64,000 bases of DNA from Mycobacterium scrofulaceum (GTDB lineage Bacteria; Actinomycetota; Actinomycetes; Mycobacteriales; Mycobacteriaceae), in assembly GCF_002086735.1 (NCBI RefSeq), contig NZ_MVIJ01000013.1, positions 62,001 to 126,000 of the forward strand, given 5' to 3'. The position numbers and the translations under genes are program-made. Under the pieces are notes generated by a model. It saw only the letters and a list, made by a program, of their open reading frames with translations, searched no databases and was not told the DNA's origin. Shown in pieces: positions 28,777-39,170 of the stretch (position 1 is its first letter; each line of letters opens with the position of its first letter).

Positions 28777-30042
28777 ATGCGAATTGCCCTGCTGTCCTAC
28801 CGTAGTAAGACCCATTGCGGCGGACAGGGCGTCTACGTGCGCCATCTCAGCCACGGTCTGGTCGAGCTCGGTCATGACGTCGAGGTGTTCTCCGGCCAGC
28901 CCTATCCCGACCTGCTCGACCCGCGGGTGCGGCTGACCAAGGTGCCGAGCCTCGACCTCTACCGCGAGCCGGACCCGTTCCGCGTGCCGCGACCCAGTGA
29001 GATCCGCGACTCGATCGACGTCTTGGAACTGCTCACCACGTGGACCGCTGGCTTCCCGGAGCCGCGGACGTTCACGCTGCGCGCCGCCCGCTTACTGGCC
29101 GAGCGGATGGGCGACTTCGACGTCGTCCACGACAACCAGAGCCTGGGCACCGGACTGCTCACGATCGCCGGCGCGGGACTGCCGGTGGTGGCCACCGTGC
29201 ACCATCCGATCACCCGCGACCGGGTGCTGGATCTGGCCGCCGCGCGATGGTGGCGAAAGCCGTTGGTGCAGCGCTGGTATGGATTCCTGGCGATGCAGCA
29301 GCAGGTGGCGCGCCAGATCCCCGACCTGCTGACGGTCTCGTCGTCGTCGGCCGCGGACATCGTCGACGACTTCGGCGTGGCGCCCGACCAGCTGCACGTG
29401 GTGCCGTTGGGCGTGAACACCGAGCTGTTCAAGCCGGGATCGCTTCCCCGCCAACCCGGCCGGGTCATCGCGATCGCGAGTGCCGACACCCCGCTGAAGG
29501 GCGTGCGCACCCTGCTTCAGGCGGTCGCCCGGCTGCGCACGAGCAGGGATCTCGAGTTGCGGCTCGTCGCCAAGGTGGAACCCAACGGCCCCACCCATAA
29601 ACTCATCGCCGAGCTCGGCATCTCCGACATCGTGCACATCACCAGCGGGCTTTCCGACGCCGAGCTGGCCGCGCTGTTCGCCTCGGCCGAAGTCGCCTGC
29701 ATTCCGTCGCTCTACGAAGGGTTTTCGCTGCCCGCGGTGGAGGGCATGGCCAGCGGCACGCCGATCGTGGCGAGTCGCGTGGGTGCGCTCCCCGAAGTCC
29801 TTGGTGCCGATGGCGCATGCGCCGAGCTGGTACCGCCCGCCGACGTCGACGCGCTGACTCGCGCCCTCGGTGACCTGCTCGACTCCCCGGAGAAGCGACG
29901 GAGGATGGGCAAAGCGGGACGAATCCGCGCGGTCAACGTTTTCAGCTGGGAAGCCGTGGCCGCGCAAACCGTGCGCGTCTACGAGCGGGCGATCGCGCGC
30001 CAGGCCGCCTCGGCCGCCGCCGAAGGCGAAGTGCAATGCTGA
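28777..30042 (+). CDS. GT4 family glycosyltransferase
   Basis: A 421-residue GT-B retaining glycosyltransferase. The N-terminus MRIALLSYRSKTHCGGQGVY carries the glycine-rich acceptor loop; the C-terminal domain has the EX7E motif in SLYEGFSLPAVEGMA near residue 310. It should transfer a sugar from a nucleotide donor at the membrane's inner face. ATG 28777 is preceded by AGAAGAG; longer in-frame starts would run through the promoter. It overlaps the next methyltransferase by 7 nt and heads a three-gene operon. It is clearly different from the methylglucose lipopolysaccharide enzyme Rv3032. Confidence 0.9.
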   Translation: MRIALLSYRSKTHCGGQGVYVRHLSHGLVELGHDVEVFSGQPYPDLLDPRVRLTKVPSLDLYREPDPFRVPRPSEIRDSIDVLELLTTWTAGFPEPRTFTLRAARLLAERMGDFDVVHDNQSLGTGLLTIAGAGLPVVATVHHPITRDRVLDLAAARWWRKPLVQRWYGFLAMQQQVARQIPDLLTVSSSSAADIVDDFGVAPDQLHVVPLGVNTELFKPGSLPRQPGRVIAIASADTPLKGVRTLLQAVARLRTSRDLELRLVAKVEPNGPTHKLIAELGISDIVHITSGLSDAELAALFASAEVACIPSLYEGFSLPAVEGMASGTPIVASRVGALPEVLGADGACAELVPPADVDALTRALGDLLDSPEKRRRMGKAGRIRAVNVFSWEAVAAQTVRVYERAIARQAASAAAEGEVQC

Positions 30043-30794
30043 CGGTCGATTTCGGCCGGCTCGGGGTCGGGCCGGCCACCAAGGTGATCGACGTGGGGTG
30101 TGGCGCCGGCCGGCACGCATTCGAAGCGTATCGCCGCGGCGCCGACGTGGTGGCGTTCGACCGCGATGCGGACGAATTGCGTGCGGTGGACACCATCCTG
30201 CGGGCGATGGCCGAGACGGGCGAGGCGCCCGCCGGGGCGTCGGCGACGGTGGTGCTCGGCGACGCGCTCCAATTGCCTTATGCCGACGAGACGTTCGACT
30301 GCGTGATCGCGTCCGAGATCCTCGAGCACATCCCGCACGACGACGCGGCCATCGCCGAACTGGTCAGGGTACTCAAGGTCGGCGGGACCCTGGCGGTCAG
30401 CGTTCCCCGGTGGCTTCCGGAGCGGGTGTGCTGGCTGCTCTCCGACGAGTACCACAGCAACGAGGGCGGGCACGTCCGCATCTACCGGGCCAGCGAACTG
30501 CGCGCGAAGATCCTCGACGGCGGGATGGAATTGACGCATACCCACCACGCTCACGCATTGCACTCCCCGTTCTGGTGGCTGAAATGCGCGGTGGGCGTGT
30601 CGAACACCGATCACCGTGCGGTGACCGCCTACCACAAGCTGCTGGTCTGGGATTTGATGCGACGACCGAAAGTGACGCAGCTGGCGGAATCGGTGCTCAA
30701 TCCGCTGGTCGGCAAGAGCGTGGCGATGTATTTCGTCAAACAGCCGGCGGTCGAACGGCAAGCGACCGTGGGGTACTCAGTTGCGTCGGTCTAA
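30036..30794 (+). CDS. class I SAM-dependent methyltransferase
   Basis: A 252-residue methyltransferase of the UbiE/type 11 class: motif I VIDVGCGAGRHAFEA, DVVAFDRD, then VVLGDALQLPYADETFDCV and an EILEHIPHD post-II motif. The C-terminal half has Trp-rich helices (HSPFWWLKCAVG) that could contact lipid. ATG 30036 overlaps the glycosyltransferase stop; the 3' end overlaps the toroid gene by 14 nt, so the three are translationally coupled. It probably methylates the glycan or the carrier made by the cluster. Confidence 0.87.
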   Translation: MLTVDFGRLGVGPATKVIDVGCGAGRHAFEAYRRGADVVAFDRDADELRAVDTILRAMAETGEAPAGASATVVLGDALQLPYADETFDCVIASEILEHIPHDDAAIAELVRVLKVGGTLAVSVPRWLPERVCWLLSDEYHSNEGGHVRIYRASELRAKILDGGMELTHTHHAHALHSPFWWLKCAVGVSNTDHRAVTAYHKLLVWDLMRRPKVTQLAESVLNPLVGKSVAMYFVKQPAVERQATVGYSVASV

Positions 30795-31857
30795 CCCGCC
30801 ATCGGTCCCGGGCGTCCTTAGCCCCGAGCAATGCCGTCAAACCGCGCAATCTATCGCAGCCACACAGGAACCCTCGGGAGCCATTCCGTGGTCTGAGGGC
30901 GGCCACACCGATCCGTGGGATCACGTGGAGTGCGCGATGGCGCTCACCACCGCCGGACTGCTGGAACCGGCGCGCGCCGCGTTCGACTGGAGCCGCCGCA
31001 CCCAACGCCCCGACGGTTCGTGGCCCATCCAGCTCCGCGCGGGGGTGGTCGAAGACGCCAACAGCGACAGCAACTTCTGCGCCTACATCGCTACCGGCGT
31101 ATGGCACCACGTGCTCGTCACCGGCGACCGGCGCTTCGCCGCACGGATGTGGCCGGTGGTGCACAAGGCGATCGACTTCGTCATCGATCTGCAGGTCGGC
31201 TATGGCGAGATCTGCTGGGCGCGAAGCGAAGCCGGTCCCCTACCCGAAGCGCTGCTGACCGGCTGTGCGAGCGTGTTCCACAGCATTCGGTGCGCCTTGG
31301 CGCTCGCCGCGCTGGTCGACGAGCAGCAGCCCGAATGGGAACTGGCGCTGGGCCGGCTCGGGCACGCCATCGCCGCCCATCCCGAGGCGTTCACCGAGAA
31401 AGACCGCTACTCGATGGACTGGTACTACCCCATCCTCGGCACCGCCCTGCGCGGGCCCGAGGCGGCTGCGCGGATCAAACGGCGCTGGGACGACTTCGTG
31501 GTCGGCGGCCTGGGCATCCGCTGTGTGGCCGACCGGCCGTGGGTGACGGGCGCCGAGACATGTGAACTGGTGATGGCGCTCGATGCCATCGGCGAGCGCG
31601 CGGACGCCCACCGACAGTTCGGCGCGATGCAGCATTTGCGTGAGGCCGACGGCTCGTACTGGACGGGGCTGGTGTTCGCGGACGGAAAACGGTGGCCCGA
31701 GGAGCGCACCACGTGGACGGGCGCGGCGATGATCCTCGCCGCGGACGCGCTGTCGAACACCACTGCCGGGGCCGGGATTTTCCGCGGCGACGGACTGCCG
31801 ATGGGCCTGCAGACCGACTTCGACTGCGAATGCGTCACCGCCGGTCCCGGTTGGTGA
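30781..31857 (+). CDS. alpha/alpha-toroid protein (squalene-cyclase/prenyltransferase-like repeats)
   Basis: A 358-residue protein built from about six helical hairpins. Repeats contain QW-like signatures such as QRPDGSWPIQL and EADGSYWTGL, as in squalene-hopene cyclase and prenyltransferase beta subunits, so pipelines call it a prenyltransferase. I see no DXDD cyclase motif; DSNFCAYIATGVWH and SMDWYYPILG suggest conserved acidic/aromatic pocket residues like those of toroid glycoside hydrolases or lyases. TTG 30781 gives the overlap with the upstream gene. Its activity cannot be named; a glycan- or polyprenyl-processing role fits the neighbours. Confidence 0.8.
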   Translation: MRRSNPPSVPGVLSPEQCRQTAQSIAATQEPSGAIPWSEGGHTDPWDHVECAMALTTAGLLEPARAAFDWSRRTQRPDGSWPIQLRAGVVEDANSDSNFCAYIATGVWHHVLVTGDRRFAARMWPVVHKAIDFVIDLQVGYGEICWARSEAGPLPEALLTGCASVFHSIRCALALAALVDEQQPEWELALGRLGHAIAAHPEAFTEKDRYSMDWYYPILGTALRGPEAAARIKRRWDDFVVGGLGIRCVADRPWVTGAETCELVMALDAIGERADAHRQFGAMQHLREADGSYWTGLVFADGKRWPEERTTWTGAAMILAADALSNTTAGAGIFRGDGLPMGLQTDFDCECVTAGPGW

Positions 31858-31973
31858 GCGACGTACGGTGCCGCCTCGGCGCCTGAGAGGTATGGGACCT
31901 CGGGGCATTGGTGCGGCGCCGAGTCAGATCGGACTGATCGCCGTGCGTTGACCGGCGGCCGGCGCTGTCCGGC

Positions 31974-32663
<690 letters not shown>

Positions 32664-32775
32664 CTATCGTTCCCGTCGACCGCGCCGGCACGGTGGTCGA
32701 GGTCAGCCGCCAAACCGGGCCGGGCCCCTACCCCTAAGCCCAGCGGCCGGGGCGCTACCGCTTTACCATCGTGCT

Positions 32776-33447
32776 GTGCTCGCCCGCAGACTCGGTGACA
32801 TCGGCATGGCGGTGGTTCTCGCCGCGGCCATGCTGGTCGTGCCCGCCGCTTTGCCGTCGTTCGGCATGCCGAGTGCCGTCGCGGCCGGCTGCCCACCGGT
32901 TCAGGTGGTGTTCGCCCGCGGGCGCATGGAGGCGCCCGGACCGGGAGCGCTGGGCAACGCGTTCATCAGTTCGCTGCGATCCAAGGTCAACAAGAACGTC
33001 GGCGTATATGCCGTGAACTACCCCGCGGATACCGAGGTCGCTCAGGGCGCCAACGACATGAGCCGCCACGTCCAGGACATGATCACCAACTGCCCCAACA
33101 CCCGGCTGGTGCTGGGCGGTTACTCGCTGGGGGCGGCCGTCACCGACGTCGTGCTCGCGGCGCCCATCAGTGCGTTCGGTTTCGACAGCCCCTTGCCGCC
33201 CGGCGCCGATCAGCACATCGCGGCGGTGGCGCTGTTCGGCAACGGCAGCCAGTGGGTGGGTCCGATCACCAATTTCAGCCCTGTCTACAACGACCGGACC
33301 ATCGAGTTGTGCCACGGCGCCGATCCCATCTGTAACCCGGCCGACCCGAACACCTGGAAGGCGAACTGGCCGCAGCACCTCGCCGGGGCGTACATCGACG
33401 CCGGCATGGCCAATCAGGCCGCCGACTTCGTCGCCGGCAAACTCTGA
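32776..33447 (+). CDS. secreted cutinase-like esterase (Culp family)
   Basis: A 223-residue cutinase with a signal peptide ending near AVAA-GCPP (residue 38). Catalytic Ser117 in GGYSLG, Asp183 in CHGADPIC and His201 in PQHLAGAYIDAG form the triad, and the cysteine pairs are conserved. It differs from the 7094 paralogue by a longer loop before the active-site aspartate (NGSQWVGPITNFSP). Expected to hydrolyse lipid esters at the mycobacterial surface. GTG 32776 gives the best signal peptide; ATG 32809 is possible. Confidence 0.9.
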   Translation: MLARRLGDIGMAVVLAAAMLVVPAALPSFGMPSAVAAGCPPVQVVFARGRMEAPGPGALGNAFISSLRSKVNKNVGVYAVNYPADTEVAQGANDMSRHVQDMITNCPNTRLVLGGYSLGAAVTDVVLAAPISAFGFDSPLPPGADQHIAAVALFGNGSQWVGPITNFSPVYNDRTIELCHGADPICNPADPNTWKANWPQHLAGAYIDAGMANQAADFVAGKL

Positions 33448-33505
33448 CCGCGGCTTGCGATCGAAGCCTGAAACGCGCGCACGGTGGTCGTTCCGTCGTG
33501 ACCAA

Positions 33506-35899
33506 TCAGGATGAGACGCTTAATTTTTGGCGATCAGTGCGGGGATGGCGGTCGAGCCAGCGGTAAGCGATGAGCTTGATCCGGTCGTTGAAGAGGAACC
33601 ACAGCACCGAGTAGCCCCAGACGAGGCCGGCCCACCGCCACCCCAGCGGTGTCATGGCCACGCCGTAGACGGAGATCAACGTGGCGGCGCTTTGCGCCGT
33701 GATGACCGCGCCGAGCAGCAGCGGTGCGGGCGCGGGCCGCGACCAGAACGGGCCGCGGGAGCGGGTGAGGAAGATGGTCAGCTGCCCCGCGACGGACAAC
33801 TTCAGGTAGATCATCGTGCGGATGAAGTCATGGCTGAGCCCGAACACGCGATCGGCGATGAAGAACAGGGTGAAGGTCGCGACGACCCCGATCACGCCCA
33901 GCACGGTGGCGATGGTCAGCACGGCGCGCATGTCCCACCGGACCGGCCTGGGTGAGCCGCGCACATGGTCGTACGCGATGGACAGGATCGCGCCGTCGTT
34001 GAGCAGCGCGAGGAACACGATCATGGCGGCGGTGACCGGGAAGAAGTTCATGGACACGACCGCCAGGGTGATCAGCAGCAGCACCCGAATGGTTTCGGCG
34101 ATGCGATAGGTGGCGTAGCTCGTCAGCCGGGCGAAGATCTCGCGGGCCAGCCCGATTGCGGCCACGATCACCGACAGCCCCGGCGCGAGCAACACCACGT
34201 CGGCGGCCGCGCGGGCGGCGTCCGTGGCCCCGGATACCGCGATGCCGGCGTCGGCCTGCTTGAGGGCGGGCGCGTCGTTGACGCCATCGCCCGTCATGCC
34301 GACGATGTGCCCGCGGCCCTGCATCAACCGCACGATGTGGTACTTGTGCTCGGGGAAGACCTGCGCAAACCCGTCGGTCGCCTCCACCCGGGCGCCCAGA
34401 TTGTCGCCGCCGCCGTCGAGGATGGCGGCGTCGAGGATCTGATCGCCCAGCCCCACCTGGCGGGCGATCTCGCGGCCGATGGCGACCTGGTCACCGGTCA
34501 CCATCTTGACGTCGATGCCGAGTTCCCTGGCGGCGGTGATCGTCGCCGCCGAATCCTCGCGGGGCGGGTCGGCCAGTGCCAGCACACCCATCAGCCGCCA
34601 CGAGCCGCCGCCGTCCGTCTTCGCCACGCCCAGAGCCCGGTAACCGCGGGCGGCGAACCGTTCGACCACGCGGTCGACCTCGGCGGACGCGCCGTCACCT
34701 CCGCACAGCGCGGCGATGACCTGCGGCGCTCCCTTGCTGACCCGAAACGTCCGCCCCTCGGGGTCGCGGACCAGCGCCTCGGTGCGCTTGCTGACCGGAT
34801 CGAAGGGGACGAATTCGTCCACCCGCCCCGCCGGTGCCGGTCCCGCGGCGGCCAGCACCGCCAGATCGATGAGGTCGTTGTCCTCTTCGCGCGAAGCCAG
34901 CGCGGCGGCGGCGAGCAGTTCGTCGTCGCGGACGGTGGCGGCGGTCCAGCGTGCGGCCAGGGCGAGACGGTTCTGCGTCAGGGTGCCGGTCTTGTCCGAA
35001 CACAGCAGGTCGATCCCGCCGAGTTCCTCGACTGCCGGCAGGTGGCTGACGACGGCCTCGTGACGCGCGAGCTCGCGCGCGCCGATGGCCATCGTCACCG
35101 ACAGCACCGCCGGCAGCGCGACCGGGATCGAGGCGATCGTGACGACGAGGGCGAACTCCAGGGTCTGCAACACCGGGTTGCCGCGCACCAGCGAGACGGC
35201 AACCGTCAACGTCACCAGCACCAGCGCGATCACGATCAGGTAGTTGGCGATCCGCAGCACCGCGCGCTGAAAGTGGCTGACCGTGCCCGCACTTTGCACC
35301 AGGGCCGTGGTCTTGCCCATGTACGACGAGGCCCCGGTGGCGCACACCAGGGCGTCGGCCTCCCCCCGCACCAGTACGGACCCCGAAAAAAGGTCCTGGC
35401 CCCGCCCGCGACTGACGGCGAGCGACTCGCCGGTCAGCGCGGACTGATCCACCTCGAGGGTGGCGTCGTCGAGCACCCGCAGATCGGCCGGAACCACGTC
35501 CCCGAGGCGCACCCGCACGACGTCACCGGGCACCAGCTCGCGCACCGGTACCGTCACCCAGGCGCCGTCGCGCAGTGCCCGCGCCGAGGTCGCCAGCCGC
35601 TGCTTGAGCGCGGCGATCGCGTTGGCCGCCTGGTGTTCCTCGAAGAACGCCACCAGCCCGTTCATCGCGAGCAACACCCCGATGATCGCCGCGTCCGTCC
35701 AGTGCCGCGCGGCCAGCGACAGCGCCAGAGCGACTTCGATCATCCACGGTATCGGCGCCCAGAAGTAGCCCAGGAATTCCAATACCGGGTTGCGGTGCCG
35801 CTCGGCTATTTCGTTGGGGCCGTAGCGCTGCAGTCGCTGCTGCGCCTCCGCGGTCGTCAAACCCGTTGGAGTTCCCGTCAATTCGCTGGCGTGTGTCAA
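33506..35899 (-). CDS. plasma-membrane P3A-type H+-ATPase
   Basis: A 797-residue P-type ATPase of the proton-pumping P3A class. Features in order: cation-ATPase N domain, TGES at 156-159, membrane helices with PVALPAVL, phosphorylated Asp302 in CSDKTGTLTQN, the nucleotide-binding FRVSKGAPQV, the hinge MTGDGVNDAPALKQADAGIAV, and C-terminal membrane helices. The usual heavy-metal N-terminal domain is absent. TTG 35899 follows GGGGAGACGGG and gives the family length; upstream in-frame sequence is unrelated. A DosR-like box lies 63 nt upstream. Role: proton export or pH and membrane-potential homeostasis. Confidence 0.9.
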   Translation of the reverse strand: MTHASELTGTPTGLTTAEAQQRLQRYGPNEIAERHRNPVLEFLGYFWAPIPWMIEVALALSLAARHWTDAAIIGVLLAMNGLVAFFEEHQAANAIAALKQRLATSARALRDGAWVTVPVRELVPGDVVRVRLGDVVPADLRVLDDATLEVDQSALTGESLAVSRGRGQDLFSGSVLVRGEADALVCATGASSYMGKTTALVQSAGTVSHFQRAVLRIANYLIVIALVLVTLTVAVSLVRGNPVLQTLEFALVVTIASIPVALPAVLSVTMAIGARELARHEAVVSHLPAVEELGGIDLLCSDKTGTLTQNRLALAARWTAATVRDDELLAAAALASREEDNDLIDLAVLAAAGPAPAGRVDEFVPFDPVSKRTEALVRDPEGRTFRVSKGAPQVIAALCGGDGASAEVDRVVERFAARGYRALGVAKTDGGGSWRLMGVLALADPPREDSAATITAARELGIDVKMVTGDQVAIGREIARQVGLGDQILDAAILDGGGDNLGARVEATDGFAQVFPEHKYHIVRLMQGRGHIVGMTGDGVNDAPALKQADAGIAVSGATDAARAAADVVLLAPGLSVIVAAIGLAREIFARLTSYATYRIAETIRVLLLITLAVVSMNFFPVTAAMIVFLALLNDGAILSIAYDHVRGSPRPVRWDMRAVLTIATVLGVIGVVATFTLFFIADRVFGLSHDFIRTMIYLKLSVAGQLTIFLTRSRGPFWSRPAPAPLLLGAVITAQSAATLISVYGVAMTPLGWRWAGLVWGYSVLWFLFNDRIKLIAYRWLDRHPRTDRQKLSVSS

Positions 35900-36240
35900 C
35901 CCGTCTCCCCGATGTGGCGATGTCCGGCGTCTACCTTGGCACCTTCGCCCGGCGCCGAGTAGGGCCGAACGGCCCGCGATATCGCACGACTTGATCCGGC
36001 CATTACGCGGCATCGCGGCACAGCCATTTCGGGTCGTGCGGGCGGGGGAAGCGGGCGCGCCGCATTTTTGGCGAAATCGGGACGGGAGTATGGCTTCCGT
36101 CGGAGACGAGGCGGACGGCCAAGTCGCGGAGGGCTTCCCGGCCAGGCGCCGAGTTATCTGATCGTTTTCACGACACGATTAGCTCCGCCGAGAAGGCGCT
36201 GTAGCCGGGCGCTCCGTGCGCAATTTGCGGACGAGTTATT
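35900..36240. other. intergenic region upstream of the H+-ATPase
   Basis: 341 bp holding the DosR-like palindrome (35962-35975) and a weak minus-strand -10 (TAGACG at 35933-35928) for the ATPase gene. The remainder, 35980-36240, has no convincing frame or hairpin that I can see. Confidence 0.5.
35962..35975. promoter_or_regulatory. DosR-like box upstream of the H+-ATPase
   Basis: GGGCCGAACGGCCC, a 14-bp palindrome fitting the DosR-type core GGGNCNNNNGNCCC as I remember it. Its centre is about 47 nt upstream of the start point predicted from a TAGACG -10, and the ATPase TTG codon is 63 nt away. M. tuberculosis DosR controls a P-type ATPase (ctpF), which makes the assignment plausible. Confidence 0.5.
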
Positions 36241-36447
36241 TCAGGCGGGGGTGTTCGTACTCGAGTAGAGCTTGAAGTCGCGGATAAGCGGGATGATCTC
36301 GCCGCCGGCCGCCGCCACACGCTGACGCGCGCGGAAAGCGGGATGACGGCGCATCGCCTCGTTGCGCTCACGTTCGTGCCGCTGGGCCGCCGTCCATATC
36401 GGATGGGACTGAAGGAATATAACCGTCGCTCCCGTTGTATTAGCCAC
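36241..36447 (-). CDS. small hypothetical protein (68 aa)
   Basis: A 68-residue basic protein (VANTTGATVIFLQSHPIW, an Arg/Glu-rich middle, and a tail ending KLYSSTNTPA). GTG 36447 is preceded by an excellent Shine-Dalgarno, GGGAGGAG, 9 nt upstream, which is the main evidence that the frame is real. No transmembrane or export signal is evident. I recognise no family. Confidence 0.6.
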   Translation of the reverse strand: MANTTGATVIFLQSHPIWTAAQRHERERNEAMRRHPAFRARQRVAAAGGEIIPLIRDFKLYSSTNTPA

Positions 36448-36706
36448 GATCGTTAACTCCTCCCGGTCCAACCCGCAAAAGCCATGACTTGTGGTTATCG
36501 GCTTGTGATCTCAGAATGCCCGGCCGATCCTGAGACCAAACCACCCACGAAGTTGAGAATTGGCCATGAATTTCTCGACCAATCCTCCAGCCCCTTCCTT
36601 GCCGCCCGCCGGGTTGAACCGGGCGGCGATTCGAAACGTTAGCGGCGGACACCGACACATTTCCCGTTTCGGCTCCGCGCACCCCGGCTGCTAGGGTCCC
36701 TTGCGT

Positions 36707-37555
36707 ATGCCCAAGATGGATCGCCGCCGCATGATGCTGACGACCGGGATCGGCGTGCTCGCGGCCGCGCTGCCTGCGCCGCAGGCCCGCGCCCACCCCA
36801 CGGGAAGCGACCGGTCAGCAGGCCGCCCGCCCGCCCCCGCCGCGCCCAGCGGCCAAACCGGCACTTATGTTTTCCACGACGAATTCGACGGTGCCGCCGG
36901 TTCGGCGCCCGACTCGTCGAAGTGGACGGTGGCCAAGGCCCGCGAGACGATCAAAGACCCGACGTACTGGGAGCAGCCCGACCACATCGGGCAGTACCGC
37001 GACGATCGTCGCAATGTCTTCCTCGACGGCAACTCCAACCTCGTGCTGCGCGCCGCCAAGGACGGCCCCACGTACTTCAGCGGCAAGGTGCAAAGCCTCT
37101 GGCGCGGCGGCGTCGGCCACACCTGGGAAGCGCGCATCAAACTCAACTGCCTGACCGCCGGCGCCTGGCCCGCCTATTGGCTGGGCAACGAGGACCAGGG
37201 TGAGATCGACGTCATGGAGTGGTATGGCAACGGCAGCTGGCCCTCGGCGACCACCGTCCACGCGAAAGCCAATGGCGGTGAATGGAAGACCCACAACATC
37301 GCGATGGACAGCGGATGGCACACCTGGCGCACCCAGTGGGACGAGGCCGGGATCCGGTTCTGGAAGGACTACGCCGACGGCGCGCAACCCTACTTCGACG
37401 TGCCGGCGAGCTCCCTGCCGGACTGGCCGTTCAACAGACCGGGTTACACGGTCTACCCGGTGTTCAACCTGGCGGTCGCGGGTTCCGGCGGCGGCGACCC
37501 CGGCCCGGGGACCTACCCCGCCGACATGCTCGTCGACTGGATCCGCGTCTGGTAG
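36707..37555 (+). CDS. glycoside hydrolase family 16 protein, Rv0315-like
   Basis: A 282-residue secreted GH16 protein very like M. tuberculosis Rv0315. The Tat-type signal MDRRRMMLTTGIGVLAAAL lies at the N-terminus. The catalytic signature EXDXXE appears as GEIDVMEWYGNG, with Glu nucleophile and Glu acid/base. Conserved aromatic strands (AWPAYWLGN, GWHTWRTQWD) and the end DMLVDWIRVW complete the jelly roll. Expected activity is endo-beta-1,3-glucanase or a related transglycosylase; Rv0315 is also known as an immunostimulatory antigen. ATG 36707 matches the Rv0315 start; ATG 36716 is also possible. Confidence 0.92.
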   Translation: MPKMDRRRMMLTTGIGVLAAALPAPQARAHPTGSDRSAGRPPAPAAPSGQTGTYVFHDEFDGAAGSAPDSSKWTVAKARETIKDPTYWEQPDHIGQYRDDRRNVFLDGNSNLVLRAAKDGPTYFSGKVQSLWRGGVGHTWEARIKLNCLTAGAWPAYWLGNEDQGEIDVMEWYGNGSWPSATTVHAKANGGEWKTHNIAMDSGWHTWRTQWDEAGIRFWKDYADGAQPYFDVPASSLPDWPFNRPGYTVYPVFNLAVAGSGGGDPGPGTYPADMLVDWIRVW

Positions 37556-37565
37556 GAAGCCGCCG

Positions 37566-38414
37566 TCAGTGGGTCAGCAGGGCGACCGCACTCGAGGATC
37601 TTCTGCCGCCCGGACGGCGCAAATCCGGTCGAGGCAGCCAGGCAAGCGGGCGCATCCAGATCGGTAGGCGATGCAATCGGTGGGCGGCCAGCAGCACCGA
37701 TTCCGCCTCGACGGTCCGCCAGCCGAGGTTTTCGAAGAAGGCCAGCCCGTTGTCGGGTGCGAATTTGAACGGCGCGTTCTCCGAGATTCCGGCGACATTC
37801 TTGTTGATTCGCTTCTTCAGCCCGGGAAAGGCGAAATCGAGCATCCACCATGCGACTTCGGGCCGCTTGATCGCACCCGAAAGCCCGGCGATGGCGGTGG
37901 GTTCGAGATACATCGACAGACCCTCGGTCAGCACGAAGGCCTTCGACGCACCGTCGAGCGCGTCGTTGAAGAACGCGTCTCGGGCCTGCGGGTCGGCCAG
38001 GTCGACCGCTATGCGGTGGAGTCGGCAGCGCGGGGTCTGATCGGCGAGTACTTGCGTCTTCTCCTCGAGCAGCTTGGGCAGATCGGCCTCGATCCAGGTG
38101 AGATCGGCTGGGAGGTCTAAGCGGTAGGGCCGGGTGTCCAGGCCGGCGGCCAGGTTCAGCACCCGGTCGCAGCCGTTCGCGAGCGCTTCGGCGATGGCGT
38201 CATCGATGAGCTTGGTGCGGGCGACCAGCCAGAAACCGCTGCGATCCGTCCAGCGAACGTTCTCGACGATCGCCCGGCCGTGTTCGCCCGCGAGGCGTTC
38301 GGCGAGCGGGTCGCGGAACAGCGCATCGGGCCGGGCGGACTCGGTCGCCCGGTGCAGCGCGGTCCAGCGGGCGGTGTCCGAGACATGGGTGATCGTGTGC
38401 CTGGGGGCTGACAT
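37566..38414 (-). CDS. SAM-dependent methyltransferase, LCMT family (TIGR00027-like)
   Basis: A 282-residue methyltransferase of the leucine-carboxyl-methyltransferase-like family that is greatly expanded in mycobacteria. Motifs: TARWTALHRATESARPDALF, VLNLAAGLDTRPYRL (motif I), WIEADLP and VLTEGLSMYLEP. Substrates of the mycobacterial members are mostly unknown. ATG 38414 (MSAPRHTITH) is chosen over a longer frame. Its stop lies 10 nt from the convergent GH16 gene. Confidence 0.88.
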   Translation of the reverse strand: MSAPRHTITHVSDTARWTALHRATESARPDALFRDPLAERLAGEHGRAIVENVRWTDRSGFWLVARTKLIDDAIAEALANGCDRVLNLAAGLDTRPYRLDLPADLTWIEADLPKLLEEKTQVLADQTPRCRLHRIAVDLADPQARDAFFNDALDGASKAFVLTEGLSMYLEPTAIAGLSGAIKRPEVAWWMLDFAFPGLKKRINKNVAGISENAPFKFAPDNGLAFFENLGWRTVEAESVLLAAHRLHRLPIWMRPLAWLPRPDLRRPGGRRSSSAVALLTH

Positions 38415-38443
38415 ACGTGGGTTATAGCAGGACCAGCGCCGGC

Positions 38444-39109
38444 CTATTGACCGGCCTTGCCTCCCGCGAACCACGCTTCCGCCACCGCCCGCGTTTGGGG
38501 CGGCGGCAGGCCGGCCTCCCCGGTGCCGAGCTGACCGACCTTGACGGTCCACGCCGCCGACGAGCGGTCGATACAGCTCCCGGCGCCCTGGCTGGGCAGC
38601 CACAGCACCGAAAGGTTTGCGTGCGGGTCGCCGCACCAGTAGGCGCCCTCGTAGCCGTCGGCGCGCCATCCCCAGGCCCCGCCATTGCGGAGCCGGCAGC
38701 GGGTGCCATCGTCGAGCGTCAGCGCAAACGGGTCCGGGGTGGCGGGCGCGGTCACGGGTGGAAGCGGGCGGTCATACGTCACGCGATGCATGCTCCTGTC
38801 CCAGGGATCGTCCACGCACAGCAGCGTCCCGGGCGTCGAGGGCCAGCAGGTGCCCGCGCCGGCCGCGCTCGGCGAGCAGGAGTACACGTTGTCGGCCACC
38901 GCCGACGGCGACGGCGTGCTGCAGTCGCTGGCCTGGCCGACGTTGCCCGGTTTGGAGGCGACTCGGTAACCGTTGATCGGTTGGCCATCGGGGCCGACTG
39001 CCATGACGGTGATCTGCTGGGTGGGCGGCGGGTCCGCGGCGGCCGACCCGGGCAGCGATAGGGCCGCAAGGGTCAGCGCGGCGATGGGGCCAGCCACGAT
39101 TCGCGACAT
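38444..39109 (-). CDS. secreted hypothetical protein
   Basis: A 221-residue protein with a clear signal peptide (MSRIVAGPIAALTLAALSL, cleavage near SAAA-DPPP). The mature part is Pro/Ser/Gly-rich with eight cysteines, in patterns such as ASDCSTP, YSCSPS, GTCWPS, LLCVDD and YWCGDP that suggest several disulfides. ATG 39109 starts it; GTGs at 39112 and 39118 are alternatives. Function unknown; probably an extracellular or wall-associated protein found only in mycobacteria. Confidence 0.78.
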   Translation of the reverse strand: MSRIVAGPIAALTLAALSLPGSAAADPPPTQQITVMAVGPDGQPINGYRVASKPGNVGQASDCSTPSPSAVADNVYSCSPSAAGAGTCWPSTPGTLLCVDDPWDRSMHRVTYDRPLPPVTAPATPDPFALTLDDGTRCRLRNGGAWGWRADGYEGAYWCGDPHANLSVLWLPSQGAGSCIDRSSAAWTVKVGQLGTGEAGLPPPQTRAVAEAWFAGGKAGQ

Positions 39110-39170
39110 CACGTTCACCGCGCAAAACCCTTCGTTCGGCGGGCCCCTCGTTGAAGGGTACGGTGCGCAT

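Noticed and set aside
31858..31973. Gene between the toroid protein and the convergent methyltransferase
   Set aside because: Only 116 bp with no supported start or stop combination.
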